A stretch of DNA of 64,000 bases from Vibrionaceae bacterium. GTDB taxonomy: Bacteria > Pseudomonadota > Gammaproteobacteria > Enterobacterales > Vibrionaceae. Location: positions 62,001-126,000 of the forward strand of contig JAAEZQ010000001.1 in assembly GCA_018222805.1 (NCBI GenBank). The letters are read 5' to 3'. The notes under the pieces are model-generated. The model was given only the letters and a program-made list of their open reading frames with translations, was not told where the DNA came from and did no database searches. The position numbers were made by a program, and so were the translations under genes. Shown piece by piece: positions 45,790 to 55,103 of this stretch; the stretch's first letter is position 1; each line of letters opens with the position of its first letter.

Positions 45790-46431
45790 TCAACTTAGGC
45801 TCGCTAGTCGTGCTGAAAATCCCATAAAGAACATTCCAAGCAACCCGTTACCTAACTTTTCTAACACCTTATTATCTTTGAATAACTGGGTTAATGATGA
45901 ACCGAGAAAGATCAGAGTGCTCAAGTAAATGATACTGAAGACTTCTAGAATAAACGCTAGGATTAGGTATGAAACCCACGTGTGTTCATACGTATAATCA
46001 ATAAATTGGATAAAGAATGAGACATAAAACAGGATCGCTTTTGGATTGGTCAAACTCAAAATCAGCGACTTAGCAAACACATTTTCTCGCTTTTTCGGTC
46101 GAACCACGACTGACTCATCACCATTCTCTTTACTCATCAATTGATGGATGATTTTAACCCCTAAATACAGCAAATATGCGGCACCCAAGTAGCGAATAAT
46201 CGTGAACAGAACCGGAGACGCTTGAATTAATGAAGCGACACCAAGGTAAGAGAGCAAAATTAAAACCGCGTCACCAATAAGCACGCCTGAAGCCGCTTTG
46301 TAACCCGACTTAACACCCAAAGATGAGCTAGATTTCAACACATAAAGAGAGTTTGGACCCGGAGCGAGGATTATCATGGTTAACCCTACTAAATACGTCC
46401 ATATATTAATTACGCCAAACATCTCCAACAT
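45790..46431 (-). CDS. leuE: LeuE-like amino acid exporter (LysE/RhtB family)
   Basis: A 213-residue inner-membrane protein of the LysE/RhtB superfamily with six hydrophobic segments. It closely follows E. coli LeuE in order: WTYLVG, APGPNSLYVLKSS, GYKAASGVLIGDAVL, RYLGAAYLLYLGVKI, LILSLTNPKAILFYVSFFIQFID and GNGLLGMFFMGFSARLA. LeuE exports leucine and some other neutral amino acids. The start at ATG 46431 aligns best with the E. coli N-terminus; three extra codons are possible. Confidence 0.87.
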   Translation of the reverse strand: MLEMFGVINIWTYLVGLTMIILAPGPNSLYVLKSSSSLGVKSGYKAASGVLIGDAVLILLSYLGVASLIQASPVLFTIIRYLGAAYLLYLGVKIIHQLMSKENGDESVVVRPKKRENVFAKSLILSLTNPKAILFYVSFFIQFIDYTYEHTWVSYLILAFILEVFSIIYLSTLIFLGSSLTQLFKDNKVLEKLGNGLLGMFFMGFSARLASLS

Positions 46432-46776
46432 GACGAACAACCTTTTTTACAAAAATCACCTAACGAATTTACGAGATATAACTGAAACAAATAGCAAAGT
46501 CTATCTCAGGCCAAAGAATTACGTCGAAAATATATAAACCACCATTCATAACAGACATCTCATCCATGTTAGAAATTAATTAAAGATGTTATAGCGCGTT
46601 ATCAAAAACCTAGCCTCCCCCTCATTTACCGATAACTCTCGGGCGTGGTAGGAATACCAATAGACCCGAAAATAAGTTAAAGGACGAATGAACATCATAC
46701 AAAATCACTAACCTCTGCTGTCTCACCAGCGTTGCTATCCACTTAAGCTTTTAACTTCAAATTTAAATCCAGTGAC
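46432..46776. other. Intergenic region right of leuE
   Basis: No gene or RNA seen. AT-rich, presumably with the leftward leuE promoter. Confidence 0.45.
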
Positions 46777-47104
46777 CTATCTGACATTTTTCTTAGTTTG
46801 CAAACCAGAAAAACTGCGGCACTCAGAGTGAGTTGAAATGATAGTTATGTGGGTAGGTTCGATACTATTGACATGTGTATCAGTCAGTTGAATACAACCA
46901 TAACTTTCATAGGCTTTACCTTGAACAGTAACGGTATTGCCAACTTCGCTACCATCAATATCGCCACTGACGAAGATTGTGTCAGAAGTATCTTTAGCTT
47001 AGTTGCTCCAGTCACCTATACCGTGCTCGCTGTACGGCAGATACGGCGTAACTGTAAGTGGCAATTTGGAAAAAGTATTTTGAAGTTAATGGGTTTAGAA
47101 ACAT
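46777..47104 (-). pseudogene. Decayed gene for a small exported protein
   Basis: Minus strand, one frame reads a protein-like C-terminal part of 73 codons (starting AKDTSDTIFVSGDIDGSEVG and continuing NTVTVQGKAYESYGCIQLTD), but has no start codon. The same frame continues upstream through a TAA at 46999-47001 into LQNTFSKLPLTVTPYL, which resembles a worn signal peptide, then meets further stops. The beta-rich segment with regular Gly, Asp, Thr and two Cys suggests a secreted beta protein. I read this as a gene inactivated by stops. Family unknown. The overlapping plus-strand frame is regarded as a shadow. Confidence 0.45.
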
Positions 47105-47376
47105 TACCTGCAAAGTTTCAAACTCATTTATCTGCAAGTAACCTCAAATCTTAGCCATTTTTATGAACTCACGAACACACTTGGTGCTAAGATGTTTCTT
47201 TTCTGTTAACTTGCGCAAGAGAACGCAACAATAATTTTGCAACACTTTGAGCAATGAATAATCATGCTGGTCAACAGCATGACTCATTCCAGAATAAGTC
47301 CGCTTGTAAATACGCTAGACACGCTCACGTGCTTTGTCAGTACCATCATCAATTTGAATCATACTCGAATAGAATT
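47105..47376. other. Intergenic region upstream of rarD
   Basis: No gene seen. The rarD frame is open upstream to 47254, but that part is hydrophilic, His-rich and unlike the family. Confidence 0.45.
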
Positions 47377-48276
47377 ATGCACACTCGAACCAATACTCCT
47401 TTTGGCGTGACTCTCAATATCATCGGGTCAGCCCTCTTCGCTATCATGTTCGCTTACACGTCTTTACTTGGTGAACTTGATGGAGAAGAAATATATGGAT
47501 GGCGTATTTTCATCACTATCCCACTTTTAACGGTTTTTATTCTAGCAAACGGGAACTGGCATCAAGTCGTGGCTATCTTTGAGCGAATGTTACAATTTGA
47601 CTTAACGTTCATTTTGACTCGGTTCATCGCGTCTTTTTTGATTGGAATTCAGTTATGGCTGTTTTTGTGGGCGCCTATGAACGACTACGGACTTGCCGTG
47701 TCGCTTGGCTACTTTATTATGCCCATCACTTTAGTTCTGGTTGGACGTATAGCATTTAACGATCAAATGTCTCGTTTTCAGAAGCTGGCATGTTTTTTCG
47801 CCGTACTTGGCATTCTAAACCAAATGGTTATATCTCAGACGTTAGCCTGGCCTACACTGGTCGTTTGCTTAGGTTACCCAATCTATTTTTGGCTAAGACA
47901 AAAAACCGGTACAAACAACATTGGTGGTGTCTGGTTTGACATGATGCTCAGCCTGCCAGTAAGTCTCTACTTTATCTTTGAAAGTGGGCACATTCTTCAA
48001 CAACTCAACGTAAATTCTGATCTCCTTTGGTTAGTGCTGGGGTTGGGGTTAATCAGTACATTAGCGCTGGCATTTCAATCTCTCTCAGCACCCCACCTAA
48101 ACTTGAGCCTGTTTGGTCTGCTCGTCTATGTTGAACCCGTCCTTCTGGTTGTGGTTGCTATTTTGCTGGGCGAGAGCATCACAGCGAAAGAGTGGCCAAC
48201 GTATATTGCAATTTGGCTGGCTGTTTTTGTGCTGATGGTTGAGGGGTACTTAAGTTTGAAGAAAACGAAGTTTTAG
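47377..48276 (+). CDS. rarD: RarD-like EamA/DMT family permease
   Basis: A 299-residue inner-membrane protein with ten hydrophobic helices. It has the RarD features GVTLNIIGSALFAIMFAYTSLL, ISQTLAWPTLVVCLGYPIYFWLR and LLVYVEPVLLVVVAILLGE. RarD belongs to the drug/metabolite transporter superfamily; substrate unknown (E. coli RarD was linked to chloramphenicol sensitivity by name only). The start at ATG 47377 matches the family length; 41 upstream codons are excluded. Confidence 0.8.
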   Translation: MHTRTNTPFGVTLNIIGSALFAIMFAYTSLLGELDGEEIYGWRIFITIPLLTVFILANGNWHQVVAIFERMLQFDLTFILTRFIASFLIGIQLWLFLWAPMNDYGLAVSLGYFIMPITLVLVGRIAFNDQMSRFQKLACFFAVLGILNQMVISQTLAWPTLVVCLGYPIYFWLRQKTGTNNIGGVWFDMMLSLPVSLYFIFESGHILQQLNVNSDLLWLVLGLGLISTLALAFQSLSAPHLNLSLFGLLVYVEPVLLVVVAILLGESITAKEWPTYIAIWLAVFVLMVEGYLSLKKTKF

Positions 48277-48393
48277 AAAGCGATTTTGCAAATCTCGTTG
48301 GAGAGTTACTTACCCACTTAGCGATATTCGAATCACTAGCAATCGCGTCGTATAAGAAATTGACTTCAAATACTTTATTCGTATTTTGCTTGG

Positions 48394-48570
48394 CTATTTT
48401 GTTTTCACGGTTATCTGTGAAACTGGAGCATCCGGCTCATCAGGGTGCAAAATAGCCCGCTCTTGTTTCTGCTTTTCATGCAGCGCTTCGATAAGTTGAC
48501 GGTCTAATTTCGCAAAGTAGAGGTCTTCTTCCGCTTTGCCTTTTAGCCGAAGTTTTTCTGTAAAATCCAT
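48394..48570 (-). CDS. Small charged cytoplasmic protein
   Basis: A 58-residue protein, helical and highly charged (MDFTEKLRLKGKAEEDLYFA and EALHEKQKQER), ending in a less ordered tail. GAGG-containing sequence lies upstream of the ATG at 48570. It has no recognisable enzyme motif. It looks like a conserved small protein rather than a chance frame, but no function is proposed. Confidence 0.55.
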   Translation of the reverse strand: MDFTEKLRLKGKAEEDLYFAKLDRQLIEALHEKQKQERAILHPDEPDAPVSQITVKTK

Positions 48571-48728
48571 AAGTAGCCACCTCATCATCATCATGACTAT
48601 GTATTAAAAGTATAGGTGCTGACCTCCAACTCAAGAGCTATTTTTAAATTCTTCATAAGTTCAGGGACAACTGATCCGCACCATCAGTTTTAAACACCGA
48701 GTTAAGTGAGTTGGTATAAGAACAAGAA

Positions 48729-48758
48729 AAGGGTAACGGAAAGACGAATGTTACCCTT
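48729..48758 (-). terminator. Terminator of nasA
   Basis: AAGGGTAAC/GTTACCCTT stem with a 12-base loop and, on the minus strand, a following TTTTC; 28 bases beyond the nasA stop. Confidence 0.8.
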
Positions 48759-48785
48759 GGTATTATAGTTGGGGAGAGATTTTGA

Positions 48786-51284
48786 CTAGTTACCCAGTAG
48801 AACATGCAGAGAAGAATCATCGTCAACACTCTGGTTGAACAACTCACTCAACGCTTGGATTTCATGTGAGCTTGGCTCATCTTTCGTCAGCTTATACAAA
48901 GAGGCAACTTTCTTCTCCACAACCGTTATCATCCCTTTTATTAATTGATCATCTCTAGAAATCTGCTTATCTACAGATTGAGTATTTGTTAAAAGTGACT
49001 CAATTTTTTCCTGGAGGTCAGTAATCTCCATCGGTGTGCGTATTCGATACAAGTATCCACCCTCCACTTTTTGTCTGGCGACATACCCCACTTTATCGAA
49101 AGCAATAGACTCTCTCACCAACACAGTGGCACTGGTTTGAAAGTCATAGTGCTTAATGTCAACGGGGGTATATTTGAATTCTGGTTGACCTGATAAGTAA
49201 TCCGTACGAGCATCTACCAGAGCACAAGGCTTACTTAAAGGACCGGTAATTTCATTCCAGTGAATAGGGACAAAAAGTTCACCAGGCCTCATCGAGTCAC
49301 TAATCATTGCCTTAACGATGCACTCACCGTGTGAATTGAACACAGCGACCATCTCACCCTCAGAAATGTCATATTGCATCGCCGTTTTGGGGTGCATCAA
49401 TACGTACGGTTCACTGGCATGCTCTGCCAAACGAGTCGATAACCCGGTTCGCGTCATCGTATGCCAATGATCTCGACTTCTTCCGGTGTTCAGCACTAAC
49501 GGGAAAACTTTGGTTGTTGTTGCTTGCGGTGGTACATGTTTTACCGCAACAAAGTTGGCGCGATGGTTCTCTGTAAAATAACGACAGTCTGTAAACATTC
49601 TCTGATGAACAATCTCGAGTTGTTTCTGCTCTACAGGCCACTGCTGTGGAGAGAGCGAGTTATACTCCGAGTCCGTTATTTCAGTAAGACCAGCCAAATT
49701 CAGGTCTCTTTGCTTGGCCTTTTCATTACCGTGGCCAAGGTTACCTACTGTTGTCAGTTGGGCATACTCTCTGAATATTTCTCCCTCATGTAAGTAATCA
49801 AACGCGTCTTTAAAGCCGATTCTTTGTGCGACTTGAGAAATAATCCACCAATCCGGCTTTGCCAGGCCCGGACTGGCCAGAAGTCGGCGCTGACGAGAGA
49901 TACGACGTTCAGAGTTTGTCACGGTACCTGATTTTTCGCTCCAGCCTTGCGCCGGTAATAGAATGTCAGCGTAAGCTGTTGTCGCTGTCTGCTCAATACA
50001 ATCTGAAACCACCACCAAAGGACAGTTTTCCAATGCTTGCTTAATTTTATCACTGTCAGGAAGACTGACTATCGGGTTTGTTGCCATGATCCAAACGGCT
50101 TTAATCTCACCGCGATGAATGGCATCAAACATATCTATGGCTTTTAATCCTGGTTTCTTCGCTAATGTGTCGGTTTGCCAGAAGGCTTGAAGGTTCTCAA
50201 CATCATCAGGACAATTAAACTCCATGTGTGCGGTAAGCGTGTTCGCCAGAGCACCGACTTCCCGGCCTCCCATGGCATTGGGCTGTCCTGTCACAGAAAA
50301 TGGGCCAGAACCTTCTTTACCAATCTTTCCTGTCGCTAAGTGACAATTAATAATGCTGTTTACTTTGTCGGAACCCTGCGAGGATTGATTCACCCCTTGG
50401 GAATATATCGTGATAACTTTTTCTGTTTGAGCAAAGTATTCATAGAATTGCTGAAGCGTTGCCATATCAATGCCAGTTACCTCACTCACATCTGCATCAT
50501 TTAATGCTGATTGGTAGGCATCACTAAAACCATTTGTCGATGAACCAATAAACGAATGATCCACAACATTATGTTCACCAAGATGCACCAATAAACCATT
50601 AAAAAGCGCAACATCGGAACCCGGATTAATCGCTAAGTGAAGGTCTGCAATTTCACAGGATTCATTTCGACGTGGATCGATGACGATAACTTTAAGATTA
50701 GGGTTTGTTTGCTTAGCGGCTCTTAAGCGCTGAAATAGTACAGGGTGACACCAGGCCAGATTGGAACCGACCAAGATAACCAAGTCAGTTTTCTCAAGAT
50801 CATCATAGCAGACCGGGACCGTATCCATCCCGAAAGCACGCTTGTGTCCGACTACGGTGGATGCCATGCATAAGCGCGAGTTACTATCTATATTCGCGGT
50901 TCCGAGAAAGCCTTTTATCAGTTTGTTCGCAACATAGTAGTCTTCTGTTAGGAGCTGACCCGAAACATAAAATGCGACAGAATCAGGACCATATTTTTCG
51001 ATCGTATCAGCGAAACCTTTAGCTACGCGAGATAGCGCCACGTCCCACCCTGTTTCACACCAATCACCAGCTTCTGATCTAAGTTTTGGAGTCAGTAAGC
51101 GGCCTTCATGGATGACGGTGTCACCCAAAGCAATACCTTTAGTACATAACTTTCCGTAATTCGAGGGGTGCTCCTTATCACCACGTACTTCTAGTAGCCC
51201 GCTAGACATAGGTCTGGCTTCAATACCACACCCGACGCCGCAATAAGCACATGTTGATTTAATCCATCCTTCGCTCATACCCAC
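48786..51284 (-). CDS. nasA: Assimilatory nitrate reductase large subunit
   Basis: An 832-residue molybdenum bis-MGD oxidoreductase of the DMSO reductase family. The N-terminal [4Fe-4S] site is C12-xx-C15-xxx-C19 with C47 in GKLCTKG. It also has NSNSRLCMASTVVGHKRAFG with the likely Mo-ligand Cys, GVNQSSQGSDKVNSI, and the C-terminal molydopterin-dinucleotide-binding domain (LNTGRSRDHWHTMTRTG). No signal peptide, consistent with cytoplasmic assimilation. It lacks a C-terminal BFD [2Fe-2S] domain found in some NasA; instead the last 85 residues are helical and lack cysteine. Divergent from cobA-nirBD, behind its own sigma-54 promoter. Confidence 0.9.
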   Translation of the reverse strand: MGMSEGWIKSTCAYCGVGCGIEARPMSSGLLEVRGDKEHPSNYGKLCTKGIALGDTVIHEGRLLTPKLRSEAGDWCETGWDVALSRVAKGFADTIEKYGPDSVAFYVSGQLLTEDYYVANKLIKGFLGTANIDSNSRLCMASTVVGHKRAFGMDTVPVCYDDLEKTDLVILVGSNLAWCHPVLFQRLRAAKQTNPNLKVIVIDPRRNESCEIADLHLAINPGSDVALFNGLLVHLGEHNVVDHSFIGSSTNGFSDAYQSALNDADVSEVTGIDMATLQQFYEYFAQTEKVITIYSQGVNQSSQGSDKVNSIINCHLATGKIGKEGSGPFSVTGQPNAMGGREVGALANTLTAHMEFNCPDDVENLQAFWQTDTLAKKPGLKAIDMFDAIHRGEIKAVWIMATNPIVSLPDSDKIKQALENCPLVVVSDCIEQTATTAYADILLPAQGWSEKSGTVTNSERRISRQRRLLASPGLAKPDWWIISQVAQRIGFKDAFDYLHEGEIFREYAQLTTVGNLGHGNEKAKQRDLNLAGLTEITDSEYNSLSPQQWPVEQKQLEIVHQRMFTDCRYFTENHRANFVAVKHVPPQATTTKVFPLVLNTGRSRDHWHTMTRTGLSTRLAEHASEPYVLMHPKTAMQYDISEGEMVAVFNSHGECIVKAMISDSMRPGELFVPIHWNEITGPLSKPCALVDARTDYLSGQPEFKYTPVDIKHYDFQTSATVLVRESIAFDKVGYVARQKVEGGYLYRIRTPMEITDLQEKIESLLTNTQSVDKQISRDDQLIKGMITVVEKKVASLYKLTKDEPSSHEIQALSELFNQSVDDDSSLHVLLGN

Positions 51285-51316
51285 TAGTCTCCAAATTTCC
51301 TTTTAAGAACCTAGGA

Positions 51317-51331
51317 GCAAAATCCATTCCA
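51317..51331 (-). promoter_or_regulatory. Sigma-54 promoter for nasA
   Basis: On the minus strand TGGAAT-N5-TTGC, with the invariant GG and GC exactly ten bases apart. It would start transcription about 20 bases before the nasA ATG. The -24 element departs from TGGCAC at two positions. Confidence 0.65.
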
Positions 51332-51400
51332 AATACCATTATTTTATTATCTTCCATTTTTTATTGTTTTATTTCATTACTTTAATCAAAAACATAACCC

Positions 51401-51506
51401 CAAAGTGGTAGATTAATATCCTCCCTAAAACTACCACCTTTTGTGTATATTTACCTATTTTGATGCAACCTTGACCATAAAATACCTGCGTCTACCACTT
51501 TTGGTA
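51401..51506. promoter_or_regulatory. Three repeated TACCAC-type boxes in the nas control region
   Basis: CAAAGTGGTAG (51401-51411, inverted), CTACCACCTTTTG (51431-51443) and CTACCACTTTTGG (51492-51504). Centres are about 31 and 61 bases apart, near three and six helical turns. The third copy lies within TACCACTTTTGGTA, itself a palindrome (TACCA-N4-TGGTA). They resemble NarL/NarP heptamers (TACYYMT) at six of seven positions. Likely activator sites for the two sigma-54 promoters. Confidence 0.65.
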
Positions 51507-51608
51507 TTACTCCCGCTTCCCTATGCAATCCACACAACATGAACAAATAAACATTTAACTAATTGTATTTAAGGTATTTTATTTATTTTTAACAAAAATA
51601 AATCATGA

Positions 51609-51624
51609 TGGCACCCATCTTGCT
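51609..51624 (+). promoter_or_regulatory. Sigma-54 promoter for cobA-nirBD-narK
   Basis: TGGCAC-N5-TTGC is an exact match to the -24/-12 consensus, placed so that transcription begins about 25-30 bases before the cobA start. Confidence 0.85.
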
Positions 51625-51660
51625 CTGTGAGATACAACTAGCAAAATCACATTCGAGGCA

Positions 51661-52476
51661 ATGATGATGAATACAGAACATTCAGTTATTGGAAACGTAT
51701 CACTGGTAGGTGCTGGTCCTGGCGATCCAGACCTACTTACCGTTAAAGCAATAAAAGCCATTGAGCGTGCCGATGTCATCGTATACGACAACTTAGTCAG
51801 TGAAGATGTGCGTGCTCTGTTTCCTGTTCATTGCAAGCTCGTCTATGTCGGGAAAGCGAAAGGCTGCCATAGCTATAAGCAAGAAGAGATAAACCAACTG
51901 ATTGCTAATTTTGCTTTGGATGCAAAAAATGTATGCCGTGTTAAAGGTGGCGACTCATTCGTTTTTGGACGTGGTGGAGAAGAAATGCTCTTCCTCACTA
52001 AATTAGGAATTAATGTCCGTGTTGTTCCAGGCATTACTGCTGCATCCGGATGCTCCACATACTCCAATATCCCACTGACTCATCGTGGCTTAGCTCAGGG
52101 TTGCACCTTTATCACCGCACATGCCGATAAGAAGCTTGAGATCAACTGGAATGCATTGGCCCAGCTCAACCAAACTCTGGTCATTTATATGGGCTTGACC
52201 AAGGCACCACTCATACAGGAGCAGTTAATCAGTTCAGGTATGAACTCAGATAAACCCGTGGCAATTATTGAAAACGGTTGTACGCCAGAGCAAAGAACGA
52301 TCGTTGGTCAGCTATCGGAACTCTCCGAATTGATATCGCGTCACTCAATAAAGTCTCCAGCATTAATCGTAATCGGTGACGTTGTCTCTGTGGCGAACCA
52401 AATGGACTGGTTACAGCAGCTTAATAACAAAAATACGGAAGCACTTTCCGAGTCACGTTTACTCAAAAGCGCCTAA
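51661..52476 (+). CDS. cobA: Uroporphyrinogen-III C-methyltransferase
   Basis: A 271-residue SAM-dependent methyltransferase that converts uroporphyrinogen III to precorrin-2, first step to the sirohaem of nitrite reductase. Motifs: VSLVGAGPGDPDLLTVKA at the N-terminus, the VKGGDSFVFGRGGEE SAM loop, and GITAASGCSTYSNIPLTHR. There is no dehydrogenase/ferrochelatase part, so another CysG/Met8 activity must finish sirohaem. Three consecutive ATGs occur after GAGG; the third (51667) has the best spacing. First gene of the rightward nas operon, 51 bases before nirB. Confidence 0.92.
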   Translation: MMMNTEHSVIGNVSLVGAGPGDPDLLTVKAIKAIERADVIVYDNLVSEDVRALFPVHCKLVYVGKAKGCHSYKQEEINQLIANFALDAKNVCRVKGGDSFVFGRGGEEMLFLTKLGINVRVVPGITAASGCSTYSNIPLTHRGLAQGCTFITAHADKKLEINWNALAQLNQTLVIYMGLTKAPLIQEQLISSGMNSDKPVAIIENGCTPEQRTIVGQLSELSELISRHSIKSPALIVIGDVVSVANQMDWLQQLNNKNTEALSESRLLKSA

Positions 52477-52527
52477 TCACGCGGTTATGGAAAGTCAGGA
52501 TTCAGAATTACTAAGGGAAATTAGATT

Positions 52528-55068
52528 ATGAGCAAGCAAAAAATCATTGTGGTCGGTAACGGAATGGTTGGCCATAAGTTTATTGATACACTAATCCAGT
52601 CTGAGCAAGACAACGTTGAAGTCGTAACTTTTTCTGAAGAGCCTCGCCTAGCTTACGACCGTGTTCAACTGACTTCTTACTTTACTGGTAATAGCGCCGA
52701 AGACCTTGCGTTAACAAGCGAAGGTTATTATCAGTCAAACGGTATTAAATATCTACTGAATGAAAAAGTAAGCAACGTTAACCCGGACGCTAAAGAGATC
52801 GTTACCTCTTCAGGTCGTGTTGAGAGCTACGACAAATTGGTTCTCGCGACTGGATCGTACCCATTTGTCCCACCAATTCCTGGCAATGAAAAAGAATTCT
52901 GCCATGTCTACAGAACCATCGAAGATCTAGACGAGATAGAACGCTCAAGTAAAGTGAGCAAAGTTGGCGTGGTGATTGGTGGCGGGCTTTTGGGCCTAGA
53001 GGCAGCCAATGCGATCAAAAACCTAGGACTAGAAACTCATGTTGTCGAGTTTGCACCTCGCCTAATGGCGGTTCAGCTCGATCAAGATGGTGGTGATTTA
53101 CTTCGCCGTAAGATTGAAGCACTGGGTGTTACCGTCCATACAGAGAAGGCAACCTCAGAAATCATCGATGGACATGAATGCCGCTACAGAATGAACTTCG
53201 CCGACGGCACTCATATTGATACAGACATGATCGTCTTTTCAGCAGGCATACGCCCACAAGATGAGCTTGCTCGTAATAGCACGATAGAGATTGGAGAGCG
53301 TGGCGGTATAGTCATCAACAATCACTGCCAAACCAACTATGAAGATATCTATGCTATTGGTGAGTGCGCATTATGGGAGCAACGTATCTTCGGATTAGTA
53401 GCACCAGGCTACCAAATGGCGAAAGTTGCGGCTCAACACATCCTTAATTCAGAGCAGGCGGCGCAATTTACTGGCGCCGATATGAGCACCAAACTGAAAT
53501 TAATGGGTGTTGATGTTGCGAGTATTGGCGAAGTTCATGGTCAAACGGCTGGTGCGTTGTCTTACACCTACAAAGATGAGATTGAACAAGTATATAAACG
53601 ACTAATCGTCTCTAAAGATAAAAAGAAAATTGTCGGTGCGGTATTAGTGGGTGATGCAGATGCCTATGGCAACCTATTACAAATTCGCCAAAATGATCTT
53701 CCGTTACCTGAAAATCCATCCGTATTAATCCTACCTAACGTGGCTGAAGATGAATCAACTGGGCTCGGCATTGAAGCATTGCCTGACAGCGCGGTCATCT
53801 GCTCGTGCTTCGATGTCACGAAAGGTTCAATTAAACAAGCCGTAGCCTCTGGCTGTACCACAATGGCTGCATTAAAAGAAACCACTAATGCATCAACAGG
53901 TTGTGGCGGCTGTAGCGCTCTGACAAAACAAGTACTCGACAGTGAATTAGAAAAACTTGGCGTTGAAGTGAATAACGATATTTGCCAGCACTTTGCGTAT
54001 TCGCGTCAGGAACTCAGTGATCTTATCCGTGTAAACAAAATCAGAACGTTCGATGAGTTGTTGAAAAAACACGGTAAAGGGCTGGGCTGTGAAGTCTGTA
54101 AGCCTACTGCAGGTTCTATCTTAGCGTCCTACTGGAATGATTACATCTTGCAGGATGAGCATATCGAGCTTCAGGATACGAATGATATCTATCTAGGTAA
54201 CATGCAGAAAGATGGTACCTATTCTGTTGTACCACGAGTCGCTGGGGGCGAAATCACACCAGAAAAACTTATCGTTATTGGCGAAGTCGCTCGTGATTTC
54301 GACCTCTATACCAAAGTCACTGGAGGACAACGAATTGACCTGTTTGGCGCTCAACTCAATGATCTTCCAGCAATTTGGCAGCGCCTAGTTGATGCAGGCT
54401 TTGAGACTGGTCATGCCTACGGTAAATCGGTTCGTACCGTTAAGTCCTGCGTGGGTAGTACCTGGTGTCGCTACGGCGTAGGAAATAGCGTGGGTTTCGC
54501 TATCGATTTAGAAAATCGTTACAAAGGCCTTCGCTCCCCTCACAAGCTTAAGTTTGCCGTATCAGGTTGCACTCGTGAATGTGCAGAAGCCCAATCAAAA
54601 GATATTGGTGTGATAGCGACAGACAAAGGGTGGAACCTATACGTGTGTGGTAACGGCGGTATGCGCCCACGTCATGCTGACCTTCTCGCTACGGATTTAG
54701 ATGACGAAACTCTTATTAAATATGTCGACCGAGTGCTTATGTTCTATATCCGCACAGCAGACAAACTGCAACGAACTTCCGTCTGGCTCGAGAACCTAGA
54801 GGGCGGCCTTGATTACCTCAAAGAAGTGGTTATTGAAGACAAACTAGGGCTAGCCGAAGAACTGGAAAGCTCCATGAAAGAGAGCCTGGCAAATTACCAG
54901 TGTGAATGGAAGACCACATTGGAATCCCCTGAAAAACTGCGTCGATTCAGCCACTTTATCAACAGTCCTGATCGCGATGAATCACTTCAGTTCGTCAAAG
55001 TAAGAGAACAGAAGTTCCCGAAAAACACAGCAGAAGAGCTTGCTATCGAAGTGGTCGAAGTTAACTGA
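52528..55068 (+). CDS. nirB: NAD(P)H nitrite reductase large subunit
   Basis: An 846-residue cytoplasmic sirohaem enzyme reducing nitrite to ammonium. Order: an FAD/NADH oxidoreductase part (VVGNGMVGHKF, GGGLLGLEAA), a BFD-like [2Fe-2S] region with cysteines in SCFDVTKGS and TGCGGCSAL, a ferredoxin-like segment, and the sirohaem/[4Fe-4S] domain with SCVGSTWCRYG and SGCTRECAEAQSKDIG. Length is normal. Followed by nirD after 35 bases; a short TACCAAT repeat end overlaps its stop. Confidence 0.95.
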   Translation: MSKQKIIVVGNGMVGHKFIDTLIQSEQDNVEVVTFSEEPRLAYDRVQLTSYFTGNSAEDLALTSEGYYQSNGIKYLLNEKVSNVNPDAKEIVTSSGRVESYDKLVLATGSYPFVPPIPGNEKEFCHVYRTIEDLDEIERSSKVSKVGVVIGGGLLGLEAANAIKNLGLETHVVEFAPRLMAVQLDQDGGDLLRRKIEALGVTVHTEKATSEIIDGHECRYRMNFADGTHIDTDMIVFSAGIRPQDELARNSTIEIGERGGIVINNHCQTNYEDIYAIGECALWEQRIFGLVAPGYQMAKVAAQHILNSEQAAQFTGADMSTKLKLMGVDVASIGEVHGQTAGALSYTYKDEIEQVYKRLIVSKDKKKIVGAVLVGDADAYGNLLQIRQNDLPLPENPSVLILPNVAEDESTGLGIEALPDSAVICSCFDVTKGSIKQAVASGCTTMAALKETTNASTGCGGCSALTKQVLDSELEKLGVEVNNDICQHFAYSRQELSDLIRVNKIRTFDELLKKHGKGLGCEVCKPTAGSILASYWNDYILQDEHIELQDTNDIYLGNMQKDGTYSVVPRVAGGEITPEKLIVIGEVARDFDLYTKVTGGQRIDLFGAQLNDLPAIWQRLVDAGFETGHAYGKSVRTVKSCVGSTWCRYGVGNSVGFAIDLENRYKGLRSPHKLKFAVSGCTRECAEAQSKDIGVIATDKGWNLYVCGNGGMRPRHADLLATDLDDETLIKYVDRVLMFYIRTADKLQRTSVWLENLEGGLDYLKEVVIEDKLGLAEELESSMKESLANYQCEWKTTLESPEKLRRFSHFINSPDRDESLQFVKVREQKFPKNTAEELAIEVVEVN

Positions 55069-55082
55069 TACCAATCTGGATA
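55068..55082. repeat. Single TACCAAT repeat end between nirB and nirD
   Basis: ATACCAATCTGGATA is identical to the left end of the element at 45108-45122 and begins at the last base of the nirB stop codon. No matching right end is present. Confidence 0.5.
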
Positions 55083-55103
55083 TTTAATTTTAGGAGAATC
55101 GAC

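Larger units (their letters stand above)
51285..51660. other. Shared nitrate-assimilation control region
   Basis: 376 bases between the divergent nasA and cobA starts. It contains two sigma-54 promoters facing outwards and three TACCAC-type boxes (listed separately). A+T-rich elsewhere. Confidence 0.85.

Noticed and set aside
46849..47154. 101-codon plus-strand frame
   Set aside because: The opposite strand reads as better protein (decayed exported gene), so this is probably its shadow.
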